A DNA stretch of 43,313 nucleotides, from contig JBBHKE010000905.1 of assembly GCA_037447655.1 (NCBI GenBank), forward strand, positions 302,454 through 345,766, given 5' to 3'. The notes beneath the pieces are model-generated. The model had not been told where the DNA came from and did no database searches. It saw only the letters and a list, made by a program, of their open reading frames with translations. A program made the position numbers and the translations under genes. Of this stretch, positions 21,977-33,062 are shown in pieces (positions within the stretch are counted from its first letter, which is position 1; every line of letters begins with the position of its first letter). This stretch comes from Zygnema cylindricum (Eukaryota > Streptophyta > Zygnematophyceae > Zygnematales > Zygnemataceae).

Positions 21977-24900
21977 CAATCCCGTGGTAAAATCCCAGTT
22001 TTTTTACATTCCAGCGCCTGTCAATTTCACACCCTCCACCCTCAACAGTCTTTCAGTCAAACCTATTTATCGGAGATATCAGACTAGTGTTGTGTACCGT
22101 ACCAAATCTCACCCGGTATACCACGGGTTCGGTTTTAACCGGTACTGAAGACCGGGAGGTACCCGTTCATTCGGTATTTCAGTACGTTTTTTTTTTTTGT
22201 TTGGTCATGAATGCTCATGGGTCGATGTCTAACCAATCTACGGTACCTAGCGTCTAACTGGTTTCAATGTTTTCTTCGTGTTCTTTCAGCTCTTTGTTTG
22301 CAGTCCTTTCAGTCTTCTAACCTTGTGCCTTTTGACTGAAAGGAAATACGTGTGTCGATACCTTTGAGACGCGTATGCCCAAAACAATAATCTAAGAAAT
22401 AATCTTGCCTTTCCATTTCAACCATTGGATTAATAATCAGACACGTGTGCATGCAGAAAATTTAGCGTATGGGTCAGAGAAAACATTAACGCTACGCTAA
22501 TAGCGATACATGTTGAAGTGCTGTATGTACAAAGTCCAGCAGAAAAACTGTCTCCTATCCAAAAATAGTGTGCAGAAAATCACTTTCCAATCTAAATCTG
22601 ATAGGGGGGACTACAATATCAAAACATTCTCTCGTTTTGTAGGCAACCATACAATTTTTTCGAGGAACCGTACGATTACTTGAAAATTTGTACGAGTGAC
22701 GTACCCGCAAAGCGAAGGTAAATTTCAATAGGGTAATTCCGCTATGTAATGACTTTTAGGGTTTTGCTTGAGCTTACCTCTTCCACAGCCTTCTGGAATG
22801 ATCTTTTCCGTTGTTTGCTACGTTCTTGAAACTTCTGCAGAAAAAAAAACAAATAAATTGATTAATTAATTAATAAATAAACAAAAAAAATAAAAAACAG
22901 AGGCCACCATTTGGAACCACAAACCTAAGCCACATACATCCTAACGCCATAGTTTTCTTATTCCTAGAGCAGCTATATTAATATGGCTATGCATTTCAAC
23001 CCATAGAATTCGTGAAATCGCACCTTGGCCGCGATTTCAAACATTACGAGCGCCATTGACCTTTGTCCTAAATGCTAAGAGTGTAAAGTGGTTACAGTGG
23101 TTCAATAGTGTAATTCCCCCATTATGTTTTGCTGTCACTGAGCATTTATACTACAACTGCGAATCGTTTTTAGAGTTGACAAATATACAGTGAGGTTTAT
23201 TTTAGTGCTCTCAAATTGTAATTTAGATCCGAGCGACGTGGACGATTTTCAACCGCCTACCAAATTAGAGTGAAGGAAAGACCATTACTATTATTAACGC
23301 TATTTTATTTTCAGGGGGCATAAAAAAGCCGGCAAGGAGTTAGTGTCATTAACAATTATAACGATTCACGGTGTATCACTCCAACTCACCGTTTCAAGAT
23401 CTGAAAGGCAATGTGCTGAGTCAATCCACGCGCTGCATACACCCAAATACCATTCCCAACCCTCATTTAAACTTCAAGGCACAATTAAGAGAGCAACAAT
23501 TATACGAAACAGATGAGTTCTTGTATAAAAACCTCAACTTCCACGTGGCATTTACAGCTGCTTCTAGATTAACGTTTTGTCCCCAAACCGGGTGTAAATT
23601 GCAAATTGAATGCCTTTGGTGGGATAGTAAAAGATCAGAACCGAGAAACTGATTTTAACACTTTCATAGAATAGGTTAGCAAATGCAGTCCAAATGCATT
23701 AATTGAGGGCCAGAAATACATAACGAGATTGTTCTCCTATAATGCAAAGCGACTTTGGCATAAGTAAAGTCAAAAGCAGTGATGGCATATAAACCGTACG
23801 CCATTGATATCTCCATTGAAGCGTGAATGTTTCGATATACTTTATTACTGAAATCCATCATTTTTAGTTGCTTTACCATCATATATTATGTAAAAGCACA
23901 GTTCAGGGCATGTAAACCATGTGCCATTGATTTCTCCGTTGAAGCTCGGTCATTTTAGACTGCTTTATTACTAAAACACATCATGTTTCATATAAAAACA
24001 TCATATTTTAGTTCAGAATCCTACCTAAGGTACCAAGTTTGGCTACTGGTTTGTGGCAAGATTCTGGCGTTGAGTGGCGTGGATTGATTCTTTCCCAAAA
24101 AGAAAATTAGAAACAGAGTGAGAGTCCTACTAGTCATAAGTCCCAAAGAACCGAACAAGGATGTCTGTTTCCGAGCTCCGTTCTTTTTTCAAAGACGTGT
24201 CAGCCAAACAAGAGTCGATAACCTGCCTCCCATAACCAGTCATAACCAACAAAATGTGGCTTAAAATATGACTTAAAGAGTCTTAATAGTGAGAGAAGAG
24301 GGAGAGCATCAGCTAGAGAAAAAGGGGTATAGAGATAGAGAGAACAGAAAAACAAAGATCTAATTACTCTCTCAGGGTTTTATCAACATCTGTAATGTAC
24401 AAAGCAGAAACTTTCTGCACTCACTCGCTAGGCATCAATTAAGTCCAGTACCTTTAATATGGTATGACCCAAACACATCTTGCCCCAGGATACATCTCTT
24501 CTAATCATAAATGGCAATGTAAAAAAAATAGAGTACAAATCAAACTAGATATATTTTTCCAGTGCTTTTCCTTACTCACCAAAGCTTTGCAGCCCAAATG
24601 TTTTTAATCCAGACTGTAAAAAAAATGAATATTGAGAAGACCGTTTCAGAATTTTCCGACACAGTGAGGAACTCAATTTGAGACAAAATAAACCACACCA
24701 AAGTGCTTATTAGCAGCAAGTTAATATAATCATTCCTGCAAGGTTGAAACTCCAAAATACTCTTCAACACGTATAAAGTATACTGCCTATTGCTATTAGT
24801 GTTAGACATTCTCCCGTCACTCAAGTTACTTTTATCACAGAAATTTCCAATTTTCAATCGCGATACCCCGATCGAAAGGTGAGACAATTAACTTTTGATA

Positions 24901-25803
24901 GCTACCATTCCAGCGGCTGAAAGAAAAGTTAGAGACAATTAAGTGGCTGAAAATTGTGTAACACTAATAGCGAAGGGCAGGGTACTTAAGACAATTTACA
25001 CAAAAAAAAACCGTGAGTCATTCAAAGCCTCTTCGGTCACACGCGGTGCAATCACAGATGTTCATCTTTTTAAAAACAAACTATTTCCTCAACGTTACAG
25101 CTTAATAAGAGAGAGCTCTAGTATACCAGATCCTCTCGTAGAAAATTCTTCGTTTTCAAATTTTTAATTTTCTATAGGGGTAAGGGGTTTCCTTACCTGT
25201 GCAGGCCACCAGGGAAACCTCCCGAGTTTCGCCCAAACCACACGTCCCACGAGCTCTTTTGTTGTAAGGGACCCTCCTAGTCCCCCTTCCTCCTCTTCCT
25301 TTGAGGAGCTTTTTCCTCTCCCACGTGACTTCCCATCCTCGCCCCTATCCCTCCATACATCCCAAAGAAATTGTCCCCATCATTGGTTTATTTTGTCCAA
25401 TCTAAAACTTCCATAATATGGAATAGACAACAAAATAAAAAGGCCATAGATGGAAAGCCTCCCTCTCTCTCTCATTCTCCACCTCCCCCCTTTTATACCT
25501 GCCAGACTTTATATCATGAGTGTTATCCACCATGACCTGAAATTATCCTCTCTCTATATCCAACACCCCCCTCCTTTTTTTACCTGTCAGACATCATATT
25601 AAGAGTGTTATCCACCGTGATTTGAACCCTCTCCTTCTACCTCTCCCTCTCACTCCCTCGCTCCCTTCGTCCCCCCCCCCCCTCTCCCCCTCTCTCCGCC
25701 TCCCTCCTTTTTTACCTCTCTCTCTCTCGCTCTACCTCTCTCTCCACCTCCCTCCTTTCTTACCTCTCTCTCTCTGCTGCTTCTTGTGCTTTAGCAGCCA
25801 GTC
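19861..25803 (-). CDS. PWWP-domain protein, copy 1 (PWWP exons intact, frameshift in exon 7, 5' end cut by gap)
   Basis: Minus-strand exons with matching phases: exon 2, 3' part only, 25764-25803 (ends at the N gap); exon 3, 25197-25350; exon 4a, 24131-24222; exon 4b, 23390-23432; exon 5, 22778-22834; exon 6, 21909-22017; exon 7, 21181-21360; last exon, 19861-19983. Exon 3 carries ELVGRVVWAKLGRFPWWPAQ, the PWWP signature. Exon 4a continues with DILVRFFGTYDY, 4b with AWIDSAHCLSDLET and exon 5 with KFQERSKQRKRSFQKAVEE, completing the domain. PWWP domains read histone methyl-lysine (usually H3K36) and DNA on nucleosomes, so a chromatin role is inferred. Exon 6 includes GILPRDWEVVPPDGSPKVER. Exon 7 is 5 bp shorter than its counterpart at 27500-27684, which shifts the frame and gives an early stop. 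The last exon is open and ends near VMRHLGLSPPPGSPF. Intron 4b contains a MITE. Confidence 0.85.
20060..20400 (-). repeat. Tandem copies of the last-exon acceptor region (PWWP gene, copy 1)
   Basis: Upstream (minus strand) of the real last exon, the acceptor plus the exon start (ATTCAATCTGAAGCAAAAGA) recurs in altered form near 20070-20115 and 20223-20275, with a unit of about 155 bp. Each copy has a T-rich tract and an AG. The extra copies lead to early stops if used as exons. The same arrangement is seen in the other copy, near 26360-26410 and 26515-26570. Confidence 0.8.
23154..23373. mobile_element. MITE with shared terminus, inside PWWP gene intron
   Basis: 220 bp flanked by TA. The left terminus is CAACTGCGAATCGTTTTTAG and the right is the inverse of CACCGTGAATCGTTATAAT. 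Its right edge lies only 14 bp beyond the donor dinucleotide of exon 4b (23388-23389). The interior is unlike M1 and only loosely like M2. Confidence 0.65.
25480..25640 (-). repeat. Two tandem copies of a donor-like segment in PWWP intron 2
   Basis: Two units of about 81 bp (from about 25485 and 25566) each contain, on the minus strand, GTGGATAACACTC and end in TCTGRCAG followed by GTA, which looks like an exon end and donor. The real exon 3 lies further downstream, so these are cryptic junctions or remnants of another exon. Confidence 0.65.
25692..25803. repeat. Contig-end copy of the exon 2 donor region
   Basis: These 112 bp match 29246-29357 almost base for base and stop at the N gap, cutting exon 2 after 40 nt of its 3' end. 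This shared segment is a key reason to suspect that the sequence on the two sides of the gap overlaps. Confidence 0.92.
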
Positions 25804-25813
25804 NNNNNNNNNN
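25804..25813. other. Assembly gap (10 N)
   Basis: Ten ambiguous bases. The size is conventional for a scaffold join or unknown gap. Sequence on the left ends inside exon 2 of the PWWP gene; sequence on the right begins shortly before a second copy of the gene's 3' part. Confidence 1.
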
Positions 25814-25950
25814 AAAAATAACAAAAGAATACACAAAACAAGAAAAACAAACATCCCTCATGAATAAGTTAGACTTCGTTTTCTTGGACTTTTAACAGCT
25901 GAAGCTCAATACTCTGTGGAGGTAGAGGGAGAAAAAGAGGGGAGAGGGGA

Positions 25951-28303
25951 GAGGGGAGAGGGAGAGCTCGTTTTTTATTCGGATTTTTGAAACCACAAAC
26001 ATATTCGCCAACTACAGGTCACTAACACTTTTCTATTGTATTGAAATGTCACCGAATCACCCGGTTTACAAAAGTGTTTCACATGTCTTCAAAGAAAACA
26101 TTGTAAAAAAAAAATGGAAATGGTTACTGACATTTTTTGGCATTTGTAAGCTTTACGAGTTTGTGAACGAGGATGTCGTGAAAGGAGATCCCGGAGGAGG
26201 AAAGAGACCTAAGTGTCTCATAACTCGAAGTCGACAATTTTCAGGTTCTTTTGCTTCAGATTGAATAAGTACTCCCTACAAACAAAAAGAACAAAACACA
26301 TAAGAAAACAATAAAAAAACACTTCCAACGACCATTAAGACATTAAAGACTCTTTTCCGGTTTTAGGACTCTATGCCCTCAGATTGAATAAGGTACTTCT
26401 ATAAAGAAAAAGAAACGAAACACATAAGATAATGATGATGACTTAAGTTTGATTTACAACAACACATATTTCATTAAAAAGACCATTGAGCGACTAAAGT
26501 TTATTTTCCGGTTTTTGAATTGGGGTTCTTTTGCTTCAGATTGAATGCTTCCTACAAACAAAAAGGAATGAAACACAAAATACAAAAAAAATGGTGAAAA
26601 AGAAAGACACCGAAATTTGATTTCAACAACGCATATTTCTTTAAAACGACAATTAAGACACTATAAACTCACTCGCTCTAAAAAAAAAATCTGAAAACAA
26701 CTCAAGAAGACTAAAATTTGAGTTGAATAGACATGACATTTTTAAACTAACAAAAAACTAGTAACATTTGATCTGTACCACAAAAAAAAGGAAAACCAAA
26801 AGACAGGTGTGGACAATACAAACATTTGTGATAACTTTAAAATAACACGAAGGGAGGAGTGGCACATGATTATCCATATATCAATCCATAAAAGATTATT
26901 CCCGTGTCATATACTAGAGTGATAAAATAATGGCTGAAGCAACGATAAAAAACTCACGTGATTTTGATTGTTTTGATACTTTTCCCATAACAGTGAAGTC
27001 TTTAAATGATTTGACAATTTACATCTTTTTCTCAAAACGTCAGAAACTGCTTCAAAAATAAATGTGATCTGCCCAAAGTTTATCCATCTGAACTTCGGCC
27101 ATAGCAAAGATACCATTAAAAATAGGAGTTTTAATTCAACAAAGCATAAAGAGCCCGTCAAAAGAAGAAACGTTATTTTATCACATTTTCATGAAGGCAA
27201 AATCATTGTTGCCTACTTGTTTGTTAAAAAACAATGATAAAGTTTGAGTTCATTCGGGACGACAAGCAAGTGTTCAAACAATTTTCAAAAATTACAATTC
27301 TCAAACATTTTTGTTAATACCACATCACCAGCATAAACATAATCCGAATCAATACATCATTTCCAGATCAATATATTTCCAAATCAATACATCATTTCCA
27401 GATCGATACATTTCCAAATCAATACACGAGGCTAAAAAAATAGTCACTGTCTCCAAGCTCAAAAAACCATTATCAGCGATTATGTGATATGGGCCACACC
27501 GTGTTCTCTGATTTGGGTTTCTTTTTTGCTTTAGTTCTCCGCCCCTTCAAGGCATCTTTGTCATCTTCTCGGACAATTTTCTCCTCTCCTTCACCGTGAG
27601 AATTCCCCTTCGCGGATTCACTCGTCACTTCGACTCCTTGTAAGCCATTCTCCACCACACCATTCCCTTCGTTATGGTCAACTTCTGCAAAAAATTGTTG
27701 CACATAGAAAAAGACTTAAATGATGCCTTAATTCTAAGCTAAAAACAGTTGCAAGTAGAAAGTATAACCTAGATGATGCCTTAGCTTAAATTCATTATGC
27801 TCAATACATTGGAAGTAGAAAATAACACTTGAAATGATGCCTTAAACTTAAAACTATTTTGAAACTCATAAACCTATATCATTCATAAACCTAACATGAT
27901 CAACACCTTCACCTGGATATCAATCGCACAGACGAAAAAATAATCCGAAATTCCAGAAACATGACATTGAATCAGTCGAAATACTTTTTTAGCTGTATTA
28001 AATCGTAAACTTTATTGCTATTTACCCCTTTTTGAACTTTTCAGATTTTATTTTCTGTCACGGTTTGTACTTTGCTCTGAACTCATTTTCTGTCTTTTTT
28101 TCATATTTGTCTTCTTGTGCCAAATGTCGCATACTTCTAAAATGTCAACCTCAACAGAATCTCAATATACGACGTCAAATACTCAAAAACAATATGCTTG
28201 AAGCTCCTATTCAAAGCCAGAATATATGTACATACCTTCTGTCACTTCCTTTTTTTTTGTTACTCGCTCCACCTTGGGAGACCCATCTGGTGGTACGACC
28301 TCC
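25951..28303. repeat. 2.3-kb duplicated block, copy 2
   Basis: Counterpart of 19661-21976 in the same orientation. Similarity stops abruptly at 28303, inside exon 6, where the sequence changes to unrelated DNA. Confidence 0.93.
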
Positions 28304-31300
28304 AACCTAAAACCTACCAATATCTATCCTGCTGTTTAAACTTGATTTTTCTCTATTTTCACTCGGTTATTTCACAAGCTTCTCTTTCTTGCGGACTGTC
28401 AAAACGTTTTCGGAAGGCAAGACAAATCATGGCTGTTTTTTCTCCGTGCTCATCCGTACTTCCTTTTTCGTCTTATTATGATTCCTGATCCTGTTATTAA
28501 AACGGAAAACGACAAATTAGAGCCATGGGAGAAGAAAGCAATACAGTACAGCTGTTTTGGACGTACATTTGTTTGGCGGTTTATGTCACCCTTTCGACGA
28601 TTCAGATTTTCTTTAACAAAGTGAGATCAAGTTTCTTTCTAAAAATCAAAATAATGTGGAGAAGAAAACACGTATGTTTAAATTCTGGCTGAACTATTCT
28701 TGTGAAAAACGGAACAATGTGGAGAAAAAAGTATGTATAATTGTGGCCGTACTAATAATTTTAAGGCTAGGTTACATAATTTCACGAGAAAATGAGCCTG
28801 TATGGTTATATTTTGTTTGTATAAAATGCATTTTTTGGCACATTGCATCAGTGTTGTGCTCTGGCGTTTAAACGGTTTGATTTAAACAAAAAAGGCCCGT
28901 TTAAACTCCATTTCCAAGGCTTAGACTTTTCCACATCGTTTTTTTGTTTATTTTGTACCACTATTTGTACAAAAAGGACACTAGGGACCTTTCATTTGGA
29001 CATTTCATGTCAGGCATTGCCTTGATATCTTATAAATGTTGCTGTAAAGGAAATTCAGTCAATCGACTGTGTTTTGGTTGTTTTTTTACATCATTTTTTT
29101 GTAATTTTAAGAGTTTGGCAAAGGTTCGCAATCCACATTGTTCAGATTTCATTTCACAAAAACTTCAAACTGTATCCATCTCTCCCTCACCCTCTCCCTC
29201 TTCCTCTCCCTGTTCCCCTCTCCCTCTCCCCCCCCCTCTCCCTCTCTCTCCCCCTCCCTCCTTTTTTACCTCTCTCTCTCTCGCTCTACCTCTCTCTCCA
29301 CCTCCCTCCTTTCTTACCTCTCTCTCTCTGCTGCTTCTTGTGCTTTAGCAGCCAGTCTTGCCCGAACACGTGCAGTTCCCCGGAAAGTTCCTTCTGAAGG
29401 GGGAGGATTAGTACCCTTTTTGTGTTTTTCACCCATCGATTCTTCAACATCGTCTTGTCCATTTAACAATTCGTTACTGGGCGGGAAGGAAGATCGAAAG
29501 GTATCAACCTCGGCTTTACTCTCGGAAGGATAACTATTGGCTTGATCATCTCCTGCAATTGGAAACAAAAAAAGAGGAAAAAAAAATGGTTATAAGGAAG
29601 GAAAATATGTTTCTTATGCAGCAGTAAAGAAGTGGTTGGTCCATGGAAACTCTTTGCAAACTTAAGTATCGCAATCGACCAAAGTGCACCTTAATTGAAA
29701 TAAAAACAGATTTTTAAGCATAAAAAAAGCCGCTATTGAACTGTCTTCAAACAAAAAAGTAAAGCAGCAATAATTTCTTCTCTTCCTCCTGTAATTGGTT
29801 GGTATTAAAATTACTCGAAATTTTAAAAATACCCTTGAAACATTCTCAAACATTTTCAAATTTTTCAAACGAGGCCTGCCTGAGATTTCTTATAAAAAAT
29901 AGAAAATAGAAAAAAAATCTTCAATCCCTTTATCTCTATTCATTTAGTGCAAAAGAGAGAAATCGTAACCATACCAATCAACAGCTTTCACAGACCATTT
30001 TGCTCTGAGTTTGCCACAGTCAAAGAACAACAACATAAAATAATGCATTCAAACTATTATAAAAGTTGACTTCATACATAAAATACTGAACCCATCACTA
30101 AAGTGTTAAACATTTTTTAGGCACTCAAAGTACGCTTCCTCTTCATATAATATTTAATCTTGACATCACAATCATACGATGAGACAGTGACCTTAAGATT
30201 GCTCCACTTAAAAAAAAAAAAAACAGCTGTTGACTAAAATTAACGACCTTTCCCGAAAAATGACTAAAACTAATAGAGATGGGCAGCATAGTCACTCCAT
30301 ATACATAAAATTGAAACAAACGAAGAGGTACAACTTGAATGCCAAAAATCAAACATGTAAAAAGCTCATTGTCACTAATGTTGACCTGACAGAGGCCAGA
30401 TATCCAATTCTTGGAATCATTCTTATTGCGTGTTTTTTTACCCAAAATCATAAATGAGTGCTAATAACACCATTTAGTTAATGGCCGATGATGAGCCAAG
30501 GGGCAAAACACAATCTAGTGTAGTTAATACCAAATCAGCTTTAACGCGAATAATTCACTAGTATTCTTACGAGGTTTTAAAGTCTCATGAAGGTGATACT
30601 ATAATTCTTTAAGGGAACAGCACGAAAACAGAACAGAAAAGAGAGTACAAGACAAAAAATAACACAACAGAAAATGACAGAACATAACAGAGTGAAAGGG
30701 AACAGAACAGCATACACAGAAATTTAACACACAGAACCTGAACTAAATTTGATAACCTGCTTCTATACAGCCAATAAATTCATGTGTAAACCGCATATTT
30801 ACCATACTCAACCATTGCACGTGTTGCCGTAAACAGCACATACAAAACAACACTTTTTCTCAATTATCTAGATGGCACGTAAATCAACTTTCCCCCGTGC
30901 ACACCTGTCAGATTTTCATTTGGAGACCATCAATCGGAAGGTAGGAATTTTGTGTAAGAGGAAATAGAGTTTGAAGGCCGAAAAAAACATTACCACTAAT
31001 AGCAATAAATGTTGTACTTTATTCCGATTGAACCAGAGTATATTGTTAAGAAAATCAGGATAATGTCCGGAAAATGCTGCAGGTTTCCATATAATAGACA
31101 GTTCAACTTCCATACAAAAATAATAACAGACATTATAACTAAAGGCTCAACTGAAAGCATAACTGACAACATAACTGCTAGTAGCATGCTCTAAGCAGTG
31201 AGTTACAGAAAGACTTTCTGAAAAATTCAATTCAAATTTCAGAGTAATGCAGACACCTGTTAATCTCTTATCAAGCTCTCTACATCAGAAATCAGCACGC

Positions 31301-31878
31301 GTCCAAGTTAAAAATATACTCTATAAAAGTATATTCTGTAAAAAGTTATTGTAAATATTTTTTTTGTCAAAATTTGAATGTCTGTAATTGACGAGTTCTA
31401 AAGTCAACAATCATCAATAATTGAAAGAGTCATGGATTCTCCCTGGTGCAAACTAATTTCTGTAATCCATTTCTAATTCAGTTGAGAACGTTTATGCCAT
31501 CATTCCGATAAACAACCTTTCTAAAAATTCAATAAACATTTTTTCTACAAAGTCAATAAAAGACCTTTCTAAGTTGTAGTTTGAGAGCATGAGACTTGCA
31601 CAGACCACTTCTCGCAATTTTGCAAATTTTTATGCATTATACAAAAGATTATGCGACTTATAAATGATAAAAATTACAGCATTCAGAATAGCAGAGCTTA
31701 ACTTAAAAGTCAGCTCCATAAGCTGCATTATTTTGCTTGAAAATTGCGGAATAAAAAGTTAAAAAAGTTGAAAAAGTTGAAACAAAAAACAATAAAAACA
31801 AACAATAATGTGCCAAAGTACAATAATCTCACCCCTTAGTTCAATCACATGGTGTTCGTAGCTGTCCGAGTCTTCCAT
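26153..31878 (-). CDS. PWWP gene, copy 2: 5' exons and C-terminal exons, PWWP exons missing
   Basis: Minus-strand exons: exon 1, 31833-31878 (ATG in the strong context GAGCCATGGAA, start MEDSDSYEHHVIELR); exon 2, 29318-29552 (acidic/Ser-rich, ending RVRARLAAKAQEAAERE in a GA run at the donor); a truncated exon 6 whose 5' part is lost at 28303 (its donor end near 28236 is intact); exon 7, 27500-27684 (open, acidic then basic, with KGRRTKAKKKPKSEN); last exon, 26153-26275 (ends near VMRHLGLFPPPGSPF). Phases of exons 1-2 and 7-last agree. Exons 3-5, with the PWWP domain, are absent: 28304-29245 holds about 0.94 kb of unrelated sequence instead of about 3.7 kb. As it stands this copy cannot make a PWWP protein. 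Combined with copy 1, the model would be about 347 residues. Exon 1 may be preceded by a 5' UTR intron (a TTACAG acceptor just before GAGCCATGG). Confidence 0.75.
29180..29345. repeat. CT-rich tract spanning the PWWP exon 2 donor
   Basis: On the minus strand, exon 2 ends in GAGAGAGAG directly at the donor (GT at 29316-29317) and the purine tract continues into the intron. A second donor-like GAGAGAG|GTAAAA lies 48 nt downstream (29268-29269). An in-frame TAA just after the first donor would stop any transcript using the second. Confidence 0.8.
29570..31800. other. Intron 1 of the PWWP gene, with a MITE fragment
   Basis: No further coding exon is recognisable. A partial M1 element occupies about 30870-31014: it has GTGCACACCTGTCAGATTTT near the left and the terminus CACTAATAGCAATAAATG at the right. 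An ACAGAACAG-type low-complexity stretch lies near 30615-30710. Confidence 0.5.
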
Positions 31879-32097
31879 GGCTCCTGTAAGCCGAAAAGAA
31901 GACCGGCAAATCACACGTGTCAAGTCGGTCAAACTTGTCCAAAGGAGCAAAAAACTTGCAGGATTCCAAAAAGTACTTCAAAAGTACAACCTTTTGACTC
32001 ACAAAAAGGTGATGTGTACCATGTGAGTTGAAAAGTGATGCAGGAAAACTCTTTAATCACAAAAGTGATGCAAACGAGGGGACGGGTTGACTTGTAA

Positions 32098-32262
32098 GCG
32101 TTAATGTTTTTTCGAGCCGTTGAATTCATTTTTCCCGTGCACACTTGTCAGCTTCTAAATCGGACGGTTTAAATGGAAATGAGAGCGCTTATATTCAAAT
32201 CGACGGTCATTAACTGAAAGTCGGAAATGTATGCACGAGATAACCCGATGTAAGCGGCAAAA
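32098..32262. mobile_element. MITE fragment, group M1-like
   Basis: Carries GTTAATGTTTTTTCG at the left, GTGCACACTTGTCAG, and GGCAAAAAACATTA at the right, but lacks the outer terminal repeat. It abuts the complete M1 element at 32270-32482. Confidence 0.5.
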
Positions 32263-32269
32263 AACATTA

Positions 32270-32482
32270 CACCATCGCTATTAGTGGTAATGATTTTTTC
32301 GCCACTTAAAACACCTTTTATCCGTACACACTTGTCTGATTTTCACTTTGAGACCGCCAATCATAAGCTAAGAATGTTACCTCTCAATCGCAACCGTCAG
32401 ATCAAAAATCGGACATGTGTGTACGAAGAAAAGATGTTTTGAGTGGCGAAAAAAACATTAACACTAATAGCGATTCACAGTG
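32270..32482. mobile_element. MITE, group M1
   Basis: 213 bp, TA on both sides, from CACCATCGCTATTAGTGG to the inverse CACTGTGAATCGCTATTAG. One of the best-preserved M1 copies: the arms CGCCACTTAAAACACC and GTTTTGAGTGGCG pair across the element. Confidence 0.8.
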
Positions 32483-32525
32483 TACCTCTATGGCGGTACA
32501 CGGTGTACAGACGTACAGTACACAC

Positions 32526-33062
32526 CAGAGGTCGCAAAAGTCAAAATTTTACATAACCGAAACCTACCGTTTTTTTTTTTTCAAAATCTGTAACCGACGC
32601 CCGACCGGGTTATGTCACGCTCCAAAATTGTTAACCGTTAACCGACCGGCGTTTACGAAAATAAAAGTTAACCGAAACTCGATTTCTCGCGACTAACCGT
32701 GCCCGCCCGTAACCGAAGGTTATGTACTGTCCATACTATACAGCATTATTATACTTTGTAATTTTGGTATCGTTGAAGGTATGAGGGAGATGTACCATCA
32801 ATTTTGTACTTATTCGGGTACGGGCGGGTAAGGGTAGTCGCGGGAAATCGAGTTTCGGTTAAACTTATATTTTCGTGAACCCGTATCGGGCAACGGGTAA
32901 CATTTGTAGTCGCGGGAAATCGAGTTTCGGTTAAACTTATATTTTCGTGAACCCGTATCGGGCAACGGGTAACATTTTAGGAGCGTGTCATAACCCGGTC
33001 GGGCGTCGGGTACTCAGAATTTGGTAAAAAAACATTGTCGGTTTTGGTTTTTGCGACCTCTG
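32526..33062. mobile_element. Foldback hAT-like element with long inverted arms
   Basis: Perfect 14-bp terminal inverted repeats CAGAGGTCGCAAAA at 32526 and 33049-33062, with longer imperfect arms: the ACCGACGCCCGACCGGGTTATG-like region near 32590 pairs with CATAACCCGGTCGGGCG near 32990. The 16-bp sequence GACGTACAGTACACAC lies immediately left (32510-32525) and 3 bp to the right (33066-33081). Inside is a two-copy 72-bp tandem repeat (32835-32906, 32907-32978). No coding capacity. A TIR beginning CAGAG or CAGRG suits hAT elements. Confidence 0.75.

Noticed and set aside
22088-22200. Second hAT-like terminus (TAGTGTTGTGTACCGTACC with GGTACCGG-type palindromes)
   Set aside because: I could not find the matching inverted end nearby, so no element can be delimited.
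24576-24887. 103-codon minus-strand frame, and a 34-nt exon-like piece with good acceptor and donor near 24577-24610
   Set aside because: The PWWP exons on either side (25197-25350 and 24131-24222) join in phase and complete the domain without it; including 34 nt would shift the frame.
32415-32696. 93-codon plus-strand frame
   Set aside because: It spans the end of an M1 MITE and the start of the foldback element, so it is a chance frame through two repeats.
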